Assembly: GCA_050084985.1 (NCBI GenBank)
Contig: JBITNC010000001.1
Location: 212,846,001-212,910,000 of the forward strand
Origin: Nageia nagi
Taxonomy: Eukaryota > Pinophyta
Reading direction: 5' to 3'
DNA: 64,000 bases
The notes below the pieces were generated by a model that saw only the letters and a list, made by a program, of their open reading frames with translations, searched no databases and was not told the origin of the DNA. The position numbers and the translations under genes were made by a program. Positions 44,071 through 57,500 of the stretch are shown piece by piece; position 1 is the first letter of the stretch; each line of letters starts with the position of its first letter.

Positions 44071-45197
44071 TAAAACTTCAACTTAGGTCAAACTTATTAG
44101 GTTACTAAAAATTTGATGTAGATTATATTTATTAGGTTATGAAAAGTTTGATGTAAGTTTATAAAAATTAAATTTAAATAATTTGATACAAATTTTTTCT
44201 TTTAATATACACTAATAATGTTAAATCTTTGATTCATAATAGTTTTTATGCTATTAATTAATTAGTTAATTATGATTCTATATTCATGAAATGATTTTTA
44301 ATTTATGGTTATTTACTACCATTTATTTAATTATCATTTGTAGGGTTCTTCAAAAGTACCTACTGATTAGGGGTAGATGAGGCAAATGAAGAACACCATG
44401 ACATGGAGCATGAATATGAAAATGATCGATATAGAGTACACAATAGTTAGAGTAGTGAAGGTTTATAGATTAGATGATAGTACTAATGATAGTGATCATT
44501 ATACATGTTCATTATAGATATTTTCATACATTTATAATATCTATATATTATATTTTTAATGTGTTTAAAAATTATGTTGAGTTTCAAATTTTTGCTTCCA
44601 TTAAATTTAATAATATTTTATTTATTCCAATTCAATTGAATTTATTTAAGTCATTTAAATATAATCAATAAAATTCACTATAATGAATTAATTCATTTCA
44701 AAATTCATTCAATTTAATATAAAAACTTTCAAAAATATCATTAAAAAATTGTAAAAAATATTTTTTTTTAAAATGTAATTTTTTTCAATTTCAACTTCCT
44801 AACATTACTACCGATGTTAATATCGACATTATACTTGAAAAAAATATAAAATAATTTCTTTTATATTTCCTAATGATATATCTGATAGAAATAATGATCA
44901 TAACACAATGTTCTAACTAAAATCTTGATGGTATAGATAATATCTTTGATGATATACATGATAGATATTATGATTGTATTTTATTAATTTTATGACAAAA
45001 TGCCTTATGTTGTGTGTGATGTGTCTTAACGAAATGCTTGATGTTGGTGTGACATGTATTACTGAAATGGCTAATGAAATTTTTTTCAATAGTTCTTATA
45101 GACACATTAACACTAACCATATCATTAGGGGTTTAATTTAAAAATATAAAGGGGCTTGATGTTATTTCTAATGATTGACCCCTTTTTTCTTGTAGTG
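44071..45197 (-). mobile_element. Right terminus of a CACTA (En/Spm) transposon
   Basis: At 45177-45197 the minus strand reads CACTACAAGAAAAAAGGGGTC, the classic plant CACTA terminal inverted repeat, followed outside by TAA (45198-45200) as a possible 3-bp target copy. Inside, 44360-44450 reads on plus DEANEEHHDMEHEYENDRYR, an acidic run that could be the tail of a transposon protein. I could not find a matching left end, so the left boundary here is arbitrary. No transposase motif is visible. Confidence 0.6.
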
Positions 45198-45614
45198 TAA
45201 TAAGCTAAAACTTACAAGTAAGCAAGAGTTCTCAAACTAAACAACTAAGATTACAAATGATAAATAAAATAACATTCAAATACTTTTAGACCATAAATAA
45301 GATACTTTTATCAAGATAATCTTGATTTTTAAGATAAATTAGTGCCATTTCACCTCAAATTAGACTCATGATATCTCCATAGAAAATGGGATATTCAACC
45401 AAAAATTTGCATTAATGGATGAATGCAAGATAACATCAACATTATCAGTAGTGTTAATGCTATCAATATGATAACAAAATAAAAGGAATATTCATGTTTC
45501 TTAAATAATATCATAGGTAAATTTTGGGAAACAAAATTTGGAAGCTAAATAAAAATAACATGAATATGAAAAAGGTTACAAGAATGAAAATTTCTAATAG
45601 TGTTAATGTTGGGA
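45198..45614. other. AT-rich spacer
   Basis: Short non-coding stretch between the CACTA end and the solo LTR. Its last five bases, TGGGA, are the target duplication of the LTR. Confidence 0.5.
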
Positions 45615-48600
45615 TGTAAGACTTAACCTATTCCCAAATTCATAAAACCTTAAAATTTGAAACCTTATTTTTTTATTTAATTTAAACACTCAAATGGTAT
45701 AAGAAGGGAAAAGGTGATCCACATGAGCATATCAATGTTGCTAGCTAGTTAGCACCCACATGGAAAGATTAGTCAAATTCGAATAAACCAACTCTATTCA
45801 AAATTATTTTGGTGTTCACTTCTTAACTCTCATCCTCTTGGAAGATGCAATGTAGGTGACCCCACCATTTCTATTCCTAAACTATGCAATAAAAATTCTA
45901 ATCATGATGTAGTGGTTTCCTACTTAGAGCTCATATCACCTGAGAGAACACTCATCTATAAGGTTATGCATTTTTTCAATGGTAACCCTTTGATTCACAA
46001 GTGCAAATAGATTATCCTAAGAAATATTCCATATGAAATGAGTATGCATCATCACCTATGAAATAATCATCATACTCATAATTGCTAAATTATAGATAGT
46101 ATGAATACTAGTTACCTTAACTCAGTAATTGCAATTTTATCAATTGGTATCCTCATCTAATAAATCATTGAGGATATGAGGTACTAACCTACCCATATCT
46201 ATTGTCTAGGCTAACCATGAAGTTCAACATCCCCATTCCCATATATTGGGGAGCCATGGGTATTAAAATAATACCCTTGAGTGGTTTGTATAGTCTAATA
46301 AATTTTCAACCAATATTATAAAGAAAAATCATCCCAACTCTAATTTCTCAAAAAATAATTAACCTTGGGATCAATTATTAGGTTTTCTACTTGTATCAAA
46401 CAATAGGATAGTCTTTTAATTTAATTTTTTTACCACTTTTCACATTAATAATCATGTTTAAGAATATTAAATTCATCAAACATGTATAAGAAGTTTCAAA
46501 ATAAACTTATTCATTAAACCATCAAAAAATATTTAACAATACTATATTATAATTGTTCCATATGCATGATGCGATGCAAAGAATGTTACTTTAAAATTAC
46601 ATCATATGTTAGAATATAATAACAAACCCTAATATGCATCTAAAGGTGACTACTTCTAACAAGGAGGTGTGGTGTAGAGTATAAAATACTTAGATAATAT
46701 ATTTTGGTTGTCATATTTTGATCTTATGACAACATGGGTTTGACTAAGTTTTCTTTTTATATAAGTGTCTTAATCATTTGTAAATCCATAAATCTTACTT
46801 TTATTAACTAGTTTATTTACATATTCATCATATCCTTTGATCAACTTCTAATATTGGTTTGAGGTCTTCTTTACCCTTTCTATTTTCCTTCTAGGGTTTT
46901 AGCTTCTTGAATAAGTTTTCTTGTAAGATCACTTAAAACCTTAACATTTTATTTAAGCTTGAGCTAATTATCAATACATTATCATTCTATTTAAATATTT
47001 TTAAAGTAACTCATACCTTTGTCATTTTAACCATTCATGGATGTATATTTTCTCAAAAATAATACCTTCATTTCTTTATCTTAATGTTTATTGTCATAAT
47101 GAGTCATTAAATATTTTCAATCTGCATATATTTTATTTATTATCACAAGGGAGTTCCTTTTCAATGACAAATTATCCATGTTTTTAATATGATTCCTAAA
47201 TTCATAATAATCATTTTATATTTAGGTTAGGAATCTATTATGATATTTCATTCATATTTCTAAATAATTTGGACACATTAGAGGTTCTTGCATCCTTAAC
47301 TTAGTTAACTATTCAAAATATTATTTATAACTTCATAAATTTATTATATCCATTATTAAACTCAAACATTGGATGAGTCAAAACTTTCTTGGATCTTAGA
47401 TTATCACAAATATCTTATAAATGTATCATGGATACAAAAAGCTATATATCTTGGTACATAAATGAGTACATAATAATACTTTTTTTTACAAAATTGACTA
47501 TATAACAATGGGTAGTAACTTTATTCCATACCTAATGTGTTTCATGATGATATCGATATATTAAGACTACGGTAGCTCTAAATGGTAACTTGTACATCAT
47601 AGTGTATGAAACATTTAATTACATGTGAGTTCCCATACAATTGACATAAGAAGTTTACATCATAACTTTGTATAATTATAAAATATAAGGCATTTGATTT
47701 ATTCTCATCCACTTGGTGTATCTTCTTGAAATCTTTATCTTGCATATTGATCCCAAGAATCCAATATTTGTTGGATGAAAGTACCAGGAGAGGTTTTTTT
47801 TAGAGTATTTGAGGATCAAGACAACTTTTTCCATGATGTAATGCATCCTAACCTAGGTGCATCATATCTCATTCATACAATATTTCTCTTTTAATCAAGT
47901 TCATACAAGGAAATAATAATTATAAAAGATAAAATCCATTCTTGATCTTAGGAGGTTTTATGCTCTCACTCAAACTACCTCACTTCCTTGATCATAGACT
48001 AAAATTTCATCAATTAATCTAATCATACTATCCCAATGCTTTCACATGCATCATTTACAAATTATCTCAAAATAGTAGTTTTAAACAATTACACATGATA
48101 AATAAAATTTCCAATGATCAACCAAAAATCTCATAATTTCAATAATATGTTTGATCATAAAATAATTTATTTCAAAAGAAATAATTATAATTTTAGATCT
48201 ATCAAAAAGTTTTATTATGAACTCCCCATTACCTTTACTTCTTATTTACAAGTTAGGTGTAATAACCATTTATTTAAGTGATATAATCAAGACTAATATC
48301 AAAATTAAATGAGGTTTTTTGGGAGGGAAATAATGGATTTCATAGTTGAGTTATTCAAGATCATATGGTATCTAAAGAATTAATACCTTATTTGTATTTG
48401 AGTACAAGAATACTCATATTAGGAGTAAAATAATATATTAAATTTGTTTGGATTCCCTAATCACCTTGTAAATTTTATTTTACTAGTACTTTTATTCCAA
48501 GTACCTTAATACACATATGTATCAAACAAATCCAATTACTATGCCATTAACATGGCACAACTAAGGCTATTCCACTAATAGGAAAATAAAGTAGCCTCTA

Positions 48601-50482
48601 GTATTATGACAAATAAATAATTCCATTATTTTAAGATAAATTACAAGGTCCAAAATTCAAATTTTCAGCTAGACTAAATATTAAATTATTTATTCCTTCA
48701 TTTCACTTATGGAAAAATTATACAATAAGTATATCCACCAAATAATTTTTAAATAAATAGTTTCCATTTTTTTAAATATAAACAAACTATACCATATGCA
48801 ATAAAAAATTTAAATAAATATGTCAAATAAAATTCACCTCAAATAAATACAAGGTGGAGTATTATCTCTTGGCCAATATAAAAATTAGTTTTGCCTTTAC
48901 ACCCATTACTACTAAATTAAAAATTGAATGAATAAATTGTCCAATCTATATACCTTTGTATACGGAAAAATAAGTACACCCACTAAATAGTTTCCCCATT
49001 TTCTAGATACAAACAAACTATACCATATGTAATAATAATTTATTTTTATAAAATATCAAACAAAATTCACCTCAAATAAATACAAGGTGGAGTACTATCT
49101 CTTGGGCCAATATAAAATTAGTTGACTTTACACTCATGAACTCACAAACCATGATTTTTTTTTTAAATTAATTTTTCCAATCTTTTCTCTAGATACCTAC
49201 ATACAAGTATGGAAAAAGTATACAAAATATTCACTAGGAAAGGTATTAAATAACTAGACTGATTATACTTTCACATGGTACAATTAAAGGCCATTAATAA
49301 CAAGGGAACCTAATATTATTTTTAGAAATCTTAATAAGCAATACATCCTTCAAATACACTTAAAACTTATCAAATAAAAACTTAAATCTTTGGTTAAACA
49401 TTTTAGCACTAGTGACTAAAATGTTAGAAAAATACCTATCCACAAATGAGAAGATACTCCATTCATGGGACTCTAGACCAAAATTTGGGAAGAGAGGTAT
49501 ATATCTTTTTATAAGGGTTCTCCTAGGTATTTATAACCAAAAAATAGTATAGTCTTTCTAAAAATATAAATATTTTTCCATCTCATATTTTTTTATTCAT
49601 GAGGGGTAGGGGTTTCATTATTTTATGGTAGGATTTTAACAAATTTATTTGCAAGTAATATGTCCTACAAAATAATTTGCACACCTCACATTAGGCACAA
49701 AAATGTATGGAAAAGGTTCAATAATTTTACATACCTAATATAATAGACCAAAATGTATAGAGATGAATCCTCCATTATTTTTGCAAAATATCAAAATAGC
49801 TTTTCAAATACTACAAAATACCAAAATATTTTTCATCCCTAAATTTTTTTTTGGAATATTTCATCCCTAAATAGTCTTCAAATTTAAATATTTCATACCA
49901 AAATAGTCTTCATCCCTAAATATCCTTTAAAATACCATAAAATGCCAAAATAGTCTTCATCCCTAAATAGTCTTCAAATTTAAATAGCTATAATAGTTCT
50001 TCCAACATTCAAAAATATTCAATTATTTTTCAAATCAATTTAGGCATGCACATTAAAGTTTTTAACACACATGTTTACTTATGAAGACCACCCATCCTAC
50101 ATGGTAAAGTTTTTAATGCATACATAAATATTATACACATCACAAGGATCGAATACTATGCATAATAATTATGATATGAAACTATATGATCTATTAAGGT
50201 ACCTATGGGTTGTCAATGAATTGACATAAATCATTTCCTCACTCTTACCAATCCATTCCTGTAACCAACTCATCTTTGGTTCCCTAGGATCTCCAACTTG
50301 AATCCTACACTGAGTCAACTTGTAATCTATGTCACAAAAATATCATAACCAATATCAAATCGATACAAATATTGCATATAACCATTGATAATTAGTTATA
50401 TCATAACATAAATAGTATCAATCACATTCAAATTTCTAAGGGCATTTAGGTCATAATAAGTGCAATTGGGTGGGTCATTACA
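45615..50482 (-). mobile_element. Giant solo LTR (4.87 kb), minus, same family as 3570-7388
   Basis: Read on minus it starts TGTAATGACCCACCCAATTGCACTT (compare TGTAACGACCCACCTAATGGCACTT at 3570). It ends AAGGTTTTATGAATTTGGGAATAGGTTAAGTCTTACA (compare ATGTTTTAGTTGGTGAAAATTGGAGTAGCGTTACA). The flanks are TGGGA on both sides (45610-45614 and 50483-50487), a perfect 5-bp target duplication. A TATA box (TATAAATA on minus, 49529-49536) lies ~0.95 kb from the LTR start, as in the other copy. No PBS, PPT or coding domain is inside, so it is a solo LTR. Confidence 0.88.
48700..49140 (-). repeat. Tandem 231-bp duplication inside the second giant LTR
   Basis: AACAAACTATACCATATG occurs at 48781 and 49012, and AAATTCACCTCAAATAAATACAAGGTGGAGTA follows each. 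This differs from the ~290-bp triplication in the copy at 3570, so internal tandem growth happened separately in the two LTRs. Confidence 0.8.
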
Positions 50483-50487
50483 TGGGA

Positions 50488-51879
50488 CTTCAAATCAGGA
50501 AATAACAAATTTTAGATGAAAAATACCTAAGGGAATCCCTTAGGCACATCAAAGGGAATTTTCTTATCTTCTTATTTCTAAGTTACAAAAGTAAATTTCT
50601 ATGCCTAAATATGGTTTTCAATATCATGCTAAGTATTATTAATCTATAATGTTCCATATGATGCTATGTTCTTATATGTTCACAAATTCTCAAGATTCAT
50701 AAGTTCTTTATATTCATAAGTTTTCATATGATTTCAAAGTTATATATTATAATAGTTTTCATTCTCACATGGTTTTAAAGTTCTATATACTCATATTTCT
50801 CATTCTCACATGATTTCAAAGTTATACATGCTCATATTTCTCATTTTCACATGATTGCAAAGTTTCATATGATTATAATATTTCATATGCTTACATGATT
50901 TTAAATTTTTCTATGCTCCTATTTATTATGCTCACATGATTTCAAAATTGTGTGTGCTTATATTTCTCATGTTCACATGATTTTAAAGTTCAAAGCATCC
51001 CAATGGTACCTAGGGTAAAGGGTACCCATAATGATAAGTTCATTGCAGAGATTTCTAAGAACCCCAACAACATTTAGAGTAAAAGATACCATAATGATGA
51101 GTTCATTATTAAGGAATCATTTTGATACTTTTGATGGCATAAAATGTTACTTATGATCTTATTTTTTACCTTTATTAGTTGGTTCTAAATTAACCATTAA
51201 CATTACTTTTTGGATCTAATTCAATTACCATTATGATCCACCTAATATTGATTAATGCATATTATGTTCATATACCATATTGATATGAGTTACTATAGTA
51301 TATTACCTTTATCTTTATTCTAAAAGTTAAAAATCAAATGGATGAGGAATGTTATAGACAAAAACATTAATGATTAGAGATCACTGAGTTATAATGATGG
51401 TACCCTTCTTATTGAAGATTAGTAGAACATGATTAATTAATAATGATATGTATGGTTTTTATTTTCATACATGTTTTTATGAATGATATATATTTTCAAA
51501 ATAGTAATGAATGTAAAAAGATAAGATTTTATTTCATTAATATTTTCTTTTATAAATGATACATCTATGTATAGTGAAAGCTATTATGATGTTATATTAA
51601 TTTTATATTTTATTTTAATGATGATTTCTCTATAAGATGATATTTCATGTTATTTGGAAGTATTTTTGTTATCTCATATTAGGTTATTCACACTTGGTTA
51701 TTGATGTTTTCATTGAGTTCAACAATAATCAATGCAAAGAGGGGTCATAATACATCACCAAAAATTTATTGATTCAAATCTATTCTAGGTTTAAGGAAGT
51801 ACTCTTTTTCTTCTCTTTCTTTCCTTTACAAATATAATTTCATTTCATTTCACTAAAACTTGCAAAGGGGGCTAATTTT
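50488..51879 (+). other. Probable 3' non-coding end of an LTR element with minisatellite and PPT
   Basis: A degenerate ~45-bp minisatellite lies at 50690-50985 (unit like CATATTTCTCATTCTCACATGATTTCAAAGTT). Near the end, TGCAAAGGGGGC (51861-51872) looks like a polypurine tract. Tandem repeats followed by a purine tract is the arrangement seen at 20344-21186 in the Tat element. No coding domain remains. Confidence 0.4.
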
Positions 51880-53279
51880 TGACACTTAATTTGGAATCCC
51901 TTTTGGACCTAAACTAGTTGTCATGTGATCCTAATGATAATATGTATAATGTTAATAATGTGTCTCTTATTATTATCAAATTAAGATGATATAAGTTATA
52001 AACCACTTGATATCCAACATTCAAGCATAGGTGAATAGTTATAAGAAAATGATAGCAAAGATTTAATTATATTGATATAAAAATGGTAGAAGCATAATTA
52101 CAATATTTTTGTCTACCTGAGGAGCTTGTACCAAGACTACCTCCAATAGGATTATGTTGGATCATTCTAAGGCCTCACCAATTGTACGAGTAATAAGGTA
52201 TAAATTAGGTCTTCCTCTTTAACAACTATGATGGAACCAACATGTTTCTTTTCAATATGGATAAGTAAGTTTGAGGTTAGCCTCATCTTACCTTAATACC
52301 ACAAATGCAAATTACCCTACAAGTGGTGAAAATAAAGTTCTCACACTCAATCTAAAAAATGGGGTTTAATAATAATAATCAACATATGTCATAATGAGTA
52401 ATAGTCCTCCTTTTATAGGTGAGAGTAATCATATTATAATCTTGCATTGAGATGACTTAATGATGGGAGATGTGATTTATGTATTTTTGTATGCAATATA
52501 TAATACATGACGCCTTGGGATGAATGAAATAACACTTAAGAACCAAGAATTCCAATGTCTAAGAGGGGATGATGCTAGAGTACTTTGGAATAAATTATAA
52601 GGGTCCAAGTGCCAAGAAGGCCTAATGTGGGGTCTTGGGATACACAGATATTCAACATCCATGCATATGAGAGCCATCCACTACCTTGAGATTGTTGAAA
52701 CCATGCTTGAAGCACCACATCCAACCTTGGATCTCTAAATGACCTTGTATTTAGTGCAATCACCTAGGGGGATGTTTTACCTTGAAGATGGAAGAACTAA
52801 TGAATAAAGATACACTAAATGCCAATATTACAATCATTAAGGATCAAATATGCAAAACCTCTTTTAAGGAGACTAATATTGTATTTATAAAAATAATTAC
52901 CTTGGTATTACAAATACATAATTATTGGTATTTTAATAATTAACTAAATATAAATAAATAAATAAAAGGATAATTTATTCCATAATTAGAGCTTTACTAA
53001 GTCTCTAAGTAGAATTTACATTATTTTCATTAAATATTATAAAAATAGACAAAATTACTCCTAAATTAATGTTCCCATTTATAAGAGGTGAAATAGGAAA
53101 AATACTTAAAAATAGAAACATTACATGCATTGATGTTTTAATAATTAGGTTGATGTTGATAATTATTATTAAAATATCTTAACTCAAAAAGGATAAGAGA
53201 TAACATAGCCATAGAGTTTTTTCTAGCAAGATATGCTTTCTTGAGATATGAACCAATGGTTGATCATGAGATAAATATG
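51880..53279 (+). other. Possible LTR start and unassigned AT-rich DNA
   Basis: TGACACTTAATTTGGAATCCC at 51880 follows the purine tract and could be an LTR start. I cannot find a matching partner in the window or a clear CA end, so this is unproven. The short ORFs on minus at 52477-52763 show no known motif. Confidence 0.3.
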
Positions 53280-54050
53280 TGTAGACTCGAAATTGTGTAA
53301 AATGTGAATATGCATAATAAAATAAAATAATGTACAACATAAGAAGAATAAATATGTACATTATATCAGATATAAAAAATATACATGAAATGCATGCACC
53401 TAATAATAAGTGTATGTAAAATCCTCGAAAGTAAATAGCAATGAATCTCTAGAGGATTGAGATCAAATTCATGATGATTTTGTAATGGATATTTGCATGT
53501 ATTAATCAATAGCCTTTTCCACCAAGATTTTAAATCCTAGATATAAAAGATGTATGCCTTGGATGGCCTAAGAGAACCATGCCACTAATGGCGTAAGAGA
53601 AGCACACCATTAACTATGTAGGATATGTTGAATTATTCCATACATGAAAGATAAAAAAGTTTCAAAGCTCAAAGTATAATAATTTTTCATAATAGGTGGC
53701 ATCAAGGGACACCATTGCTTGATGAAGATAGCAAAAGATAACCACCTAATAGAGATATTATCATATAAAAGAGTTCCAATCTCTATAGGTAAACCTATTC
53801 CACTCGTACATATAACCTAAAAAGATATAGAAACAAGTGAACATAGACCTTTAGTAATAATAAAATAATTATTATATTCAAGATACTTTAAAATATGGAA
53901 CATGATAAAAGATATAATATTTAATATAATACATGGCATTGCATTATAATATCAACTTTATCTTGACATTTGTAATATTGCAATAAGTCATTTAAGAAGT
54001 TTAAATATGATTTATTCAATACATAATAAATTATTTTTTAGACGTATACA
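53280..54050 (-). repeat. 3' LTR of a composite-family element, minus (771 bp)
   Basis: On minus: TGTATACGTCTAAAAAATAATTTATTATG...CATTTTACACAATTTCGAGTCTACA, aligning with the LTRs at 25663 and 39211 over its length. A purine tract AAAGAGGGAGAAAA lies just before it on minus (54051-54064), so it is a 3' LTR. One ~60-bp segment (53570-53630, GTGTGCTTCTCTTACGCCATTAGTGGCATGG) is specific to this copy. No second LTR in minus orientation is seen in the window. Confidence 0.8.
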
Positions 54051-54820
54051 TTTTCTCCCTCTTTGATATGAAATGAAAAGTATTGAAATTACATAATCTA
54101 AAGAAGTTTAGAGAAGATACAAAAATTTTCAATAGTAAAGTGGAATTCCTTTTTTTGATTGATATGTTGAGTATGATATGTTGTCTTCCCCCTTTTGATC
54201 TTGCATTTCCCCTTGCTCTAGCTTTTTTAGGGAATCAAGCCAAAAATTAGAATCCTTGTATGAGGAGAGCATATCTATGTGAATCCTACTCTCTTGGATA
54301 ATACCTTTTTAAGAACAAACCAACATAATACCCATATAGATCACATCCCATTAAAGAATAATCAATTGAAAGAATAGGGATGAAATAAATATAATATCCA
54401 TTATGTCACTATAACTGATGCAACTCATAGTTCTATTTAACTATGACATTTAGACTATTGTTGTTGCAACTCATAATCTATGAAGATCAAGCTAATGATG
54501 TCCTTTTTATAACCTCAAGCTTAGAATAACCATATTATAATGCTGATGAGTTCATTTCTAATGCTTTAAGATTGAAATAACTTGTAATTTATAAGAGATT
54601 TTTCTCATGAAATGATCATGGCCTTGAGAATATTTGTTAGCATAACATTAAATAATATCATTTGATTCCCATAAAATACCAAATATTTAAATATTTATTG
54701 ACCTTACATATCAACATTACATTGAATTGCTAGATTTAATTGATTTTTAAAGCAAACCTATGTCATTGATAGCATGAATTTTATAGAATTTAATAATCAT
54801 GTATTTTGTGACTTTAAGTA
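54051..54820 (-). other. 3' non-coding region of the minus composite-family element
   Basis: Aligns with 38500-39210 (opposite strand), ending near 54810. There the similarity stops, either at a truncation or because the copies have diverged. Confidence 0.65.
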
Positions 54821-56190
54821 GACACCTAGAAATGACCATTCTTTCAATAAGCGAAAGAAGAATGAGAAAATTAAAACTAAATTAAAAATGTTTACTATAG
54901 TTACCTAAACATTGGTGTCCAACTCCTAAATGTGAGAAATCCATACTAATTGCTAGCATCCAAACCTAGATTCTAGCAACTCTAAAGTTAAAAAAATTAA
55001 AGAAAAAATGGAAAAATCAAGGCACCCAAGGAAACAAACCAACAAATCTTGTATGACTCATCCTTGATTCTATGTCCTCTCCAACATGGATAAACCTTAT
55101 GACAAGGTTGGGTGAGCTTTTTTATCCTACCCTTTCTTCCAAAATAGCAATTTTTGCCATCTTAAAACTCTATAAATTAAAACTCTCCTAAGGAGAAAAA
55201 GATCAAAGTTTTATAAAATAATACTCTACTAAAATACACTTAGACTTGTAGAAGGTAATTTCATTACATTTTCTATGCTTTCATGCTTATATTACATTGT
55301 ACTTTTATATGTTTTTAACTATGTGAGTAGGCATGCTTGATATGTTTCTTATTTATAAGTATGCAAGATTCACAGGTGCATAATAGCTAGTTTGAGCAAA
55401 AGAAATCCAAAAGAATACTGAATAATCAAGATCACCATCAACATTTTCTTATAGGTTTTTAGAGACACTACTGAAAGCTTACAAACATCAATACACCCAT
55501 TTAGAGGAGGTCCAAGGGAAAATATATCTTCCTCTACTATAATAAAAGCCCTTATTTTATAATGCACTATTGTACATCACAAATTGACATGAGATTTGTC
55601 ATTATAAATTGATTATTGAGGTCTATTCAAAAATCAATAAAAGAATTATTATTGGTCGTAACATGCTTTATTTTATTTGCTGATAGGGTTATTTTTTGGG
55701 TAATACATTTTAGTGCTAAAAGGAGGTCCCTTACATATAAACTCCATCAAAAATGAGGTGCAAGAGGTATTTTTCTATATTTTAATAGTCATTTTTGTAT
55801 TTTATGTCTTGTAGTATTGCTCTAATTTCTTGCTATTTTCTATTTTGTTATCTATTTTTTGTACTATGTAAACATTGGTGACTCAAAATTGGATGCCAAT
55901 GATTGAAGTGAAAAGCCATTGATTCTAAGTTAAAAGTGTGAAATGCTAGTGATTGAAGATAGAGAGTATACATTTCAACTTTTATCAATTATAAAAGTGT
56001 AATTTAGGCACTAAAATTGAAAATGGAAATAAAAATCTTTTTTATGATTTCCTTTGCTTAGATTGCATATAGGAAGGGTAAATGAATGTTTAGGTAACAT
56101 GCATAATTTTTCTTTATTTTTAGTAAATTGCATGAATGTTATTTATCTTTGTTTGCTTTGGGAGCATACCAACAAACTCACCTAAAATTT
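54821..56190 (+). other. AT-rich DNA, possible 5' LTR of the plus-strand Tat/Ogre-like element
   Basis: A TATA-like ATATAAACTCCATC (55737-55750) and a possible LTR end with primer-site-like TTGGTGACTC (about 55873-55884) are seen. Neither can be confirmed because no second LTR is present. The 65-codon minus ORF at 55370 has no known motif. Confidence 0.3.
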
Positions 56191-56850
56191 TCCATTACAT
56201 CCACTTATGCTCTCCCTTTACATTGAAAGGTGATCTTAGGTGATCAAAATGGGTGTAATAGGAAAAGACTAAATGAACATTTTTCTTTTCTCACTTTATC
56301 TCACTAAGATTGGTAATGAACTATCATTAAATTACTTTTGCACTCAAAAGGAGGAATTAAATTTCATTAAGAATGGAATGAATATAAGGTTAATTTACTA
56401 GGGATAACATAATTAAATTAGTTAATTGATTGGGTGGGTATTTACCTTCACATTAAAACTCTTCCTCTCTATGTTACCACTTTGAAAGGAGGTCAAAGGA
56501 TTATGAATTGAAGAGGAGTTAAAGAACCTCATATAAAGAAATTTACTTCACATTAAAATCCTTATTATTTTCCTTACCATTGGAAAATGAGGTCTAAGGA
56601 TTGTGAATAAATGAGGAGTTAAAAGAATCTCATTTAAGGTAATTTACACTTACTTAATGACTTCTTACATGTCTCATCCTATCTCTCTGAAAGTAGGTCA
56701 AAGGTAGATGTGATTAGTAAGATATTGTAATGAACCTCACATAATTACTTTCATACTTTGGAAGGAGTAAATGAATTTCATTAAGATTTGATTAAAGAAT
56801 CACACTAAAATGGTAATGAATCTCATGGGTTAGATTAATACTCATTAATT
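56190..56850 (+). repeat. Degenerate ~100-bp tandem repeat in the leader
   Basis: Units contain TTCACATTAAAA, TTACC, TTTGAAAGGAGGTCAAAGGATTATGAA and GAGGAGTTAAAGAACCTCA. CATTAAAA lies at 56451 and 56551, and a weaker third unit is near 56648. Such repeats are common in long leaders of Tat/Ogre and Athila elements. Confidence 0.65.
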
Positions 56851-57500
56851 AAAATACTACTTTATAAAATATAATCAAAGGACATGTATATTAGGTTGGG
56901 ATTGTAGTGATCATGAGTTCTTTTTATTTGTTAAATACATATGCATGAGAGCTTAAATAAATATCAATGAGTTGAAGGTGATGACTAACCATTGATTCTT
57001 ATACTTCTTGTGTACCCACTGACCACATCATAAGCTATAGAGCCAATCCTAGAGATGAATACTAGGTTTTAGGATAGAAGTTATCACTTTACACCAAGAA
57101 ACTATAAAAAAGGAGGCTATGCTTGGATTCCACTATTAATATAGTCTTCAATGATATTTCTTGAGTCCCATTTCACTAAGGGGACTACCTTAAGTACCAT
57201 GCTGATACTTTATCATAGATTACTTATATAATTCCAGCCTACCATTGTTTAAACACTTGACTAAAAAAAATAATCTAGGAAAATAAAAAAGAATAAAATG
57301 AATAATTCATATAGCTCATTAAGAGAGATTAATTCAATTTATGAACAAAATTAGATAATATAATCACACTAAAAAGGTGAGTTCATAAATAGGTTATTTG
57401 TGCATCTACTTATTTTTTTAATAATATAAATAAAAAGTAAAAAATAATTGATATGAATGATGTTTGTTTTCTTTTATTCCCTATTTAGAAAAAAAAAAAC
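56851..57500 (+). other. Leader/gag boundary of the plus-strand element
   Basis: Contains GAGTTGAAGGTGATGACTAACC and GAAACTATAAAAAAGGAGGC (56960-57120), which are shared with the minus strand at 7840-8070. No clear start codon for gag can be chosen. Confidence 0.4.

Noticed and set aside
44210-44230. Left CACTA terminus (CACTAATAATG)
   Set aside because: Only the first five bases agree with the right terminus CACTACAAGAAAA, so chance is more likely.
52477-52763. Overlapping minus ORFs of ~65 codons
   Set aside because: Two overlapping frames with no motif, start context or conservation signal visible; likely chance.
55873-55890. Definite primer binding site of the plus-strand Tat/Ogre-like element
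   Set aside because: TTGGTGACTC resembles a PBS, but I cannot match it to a tRNA 3' end with confidence, and no second LTR is available to fix the LTR end.
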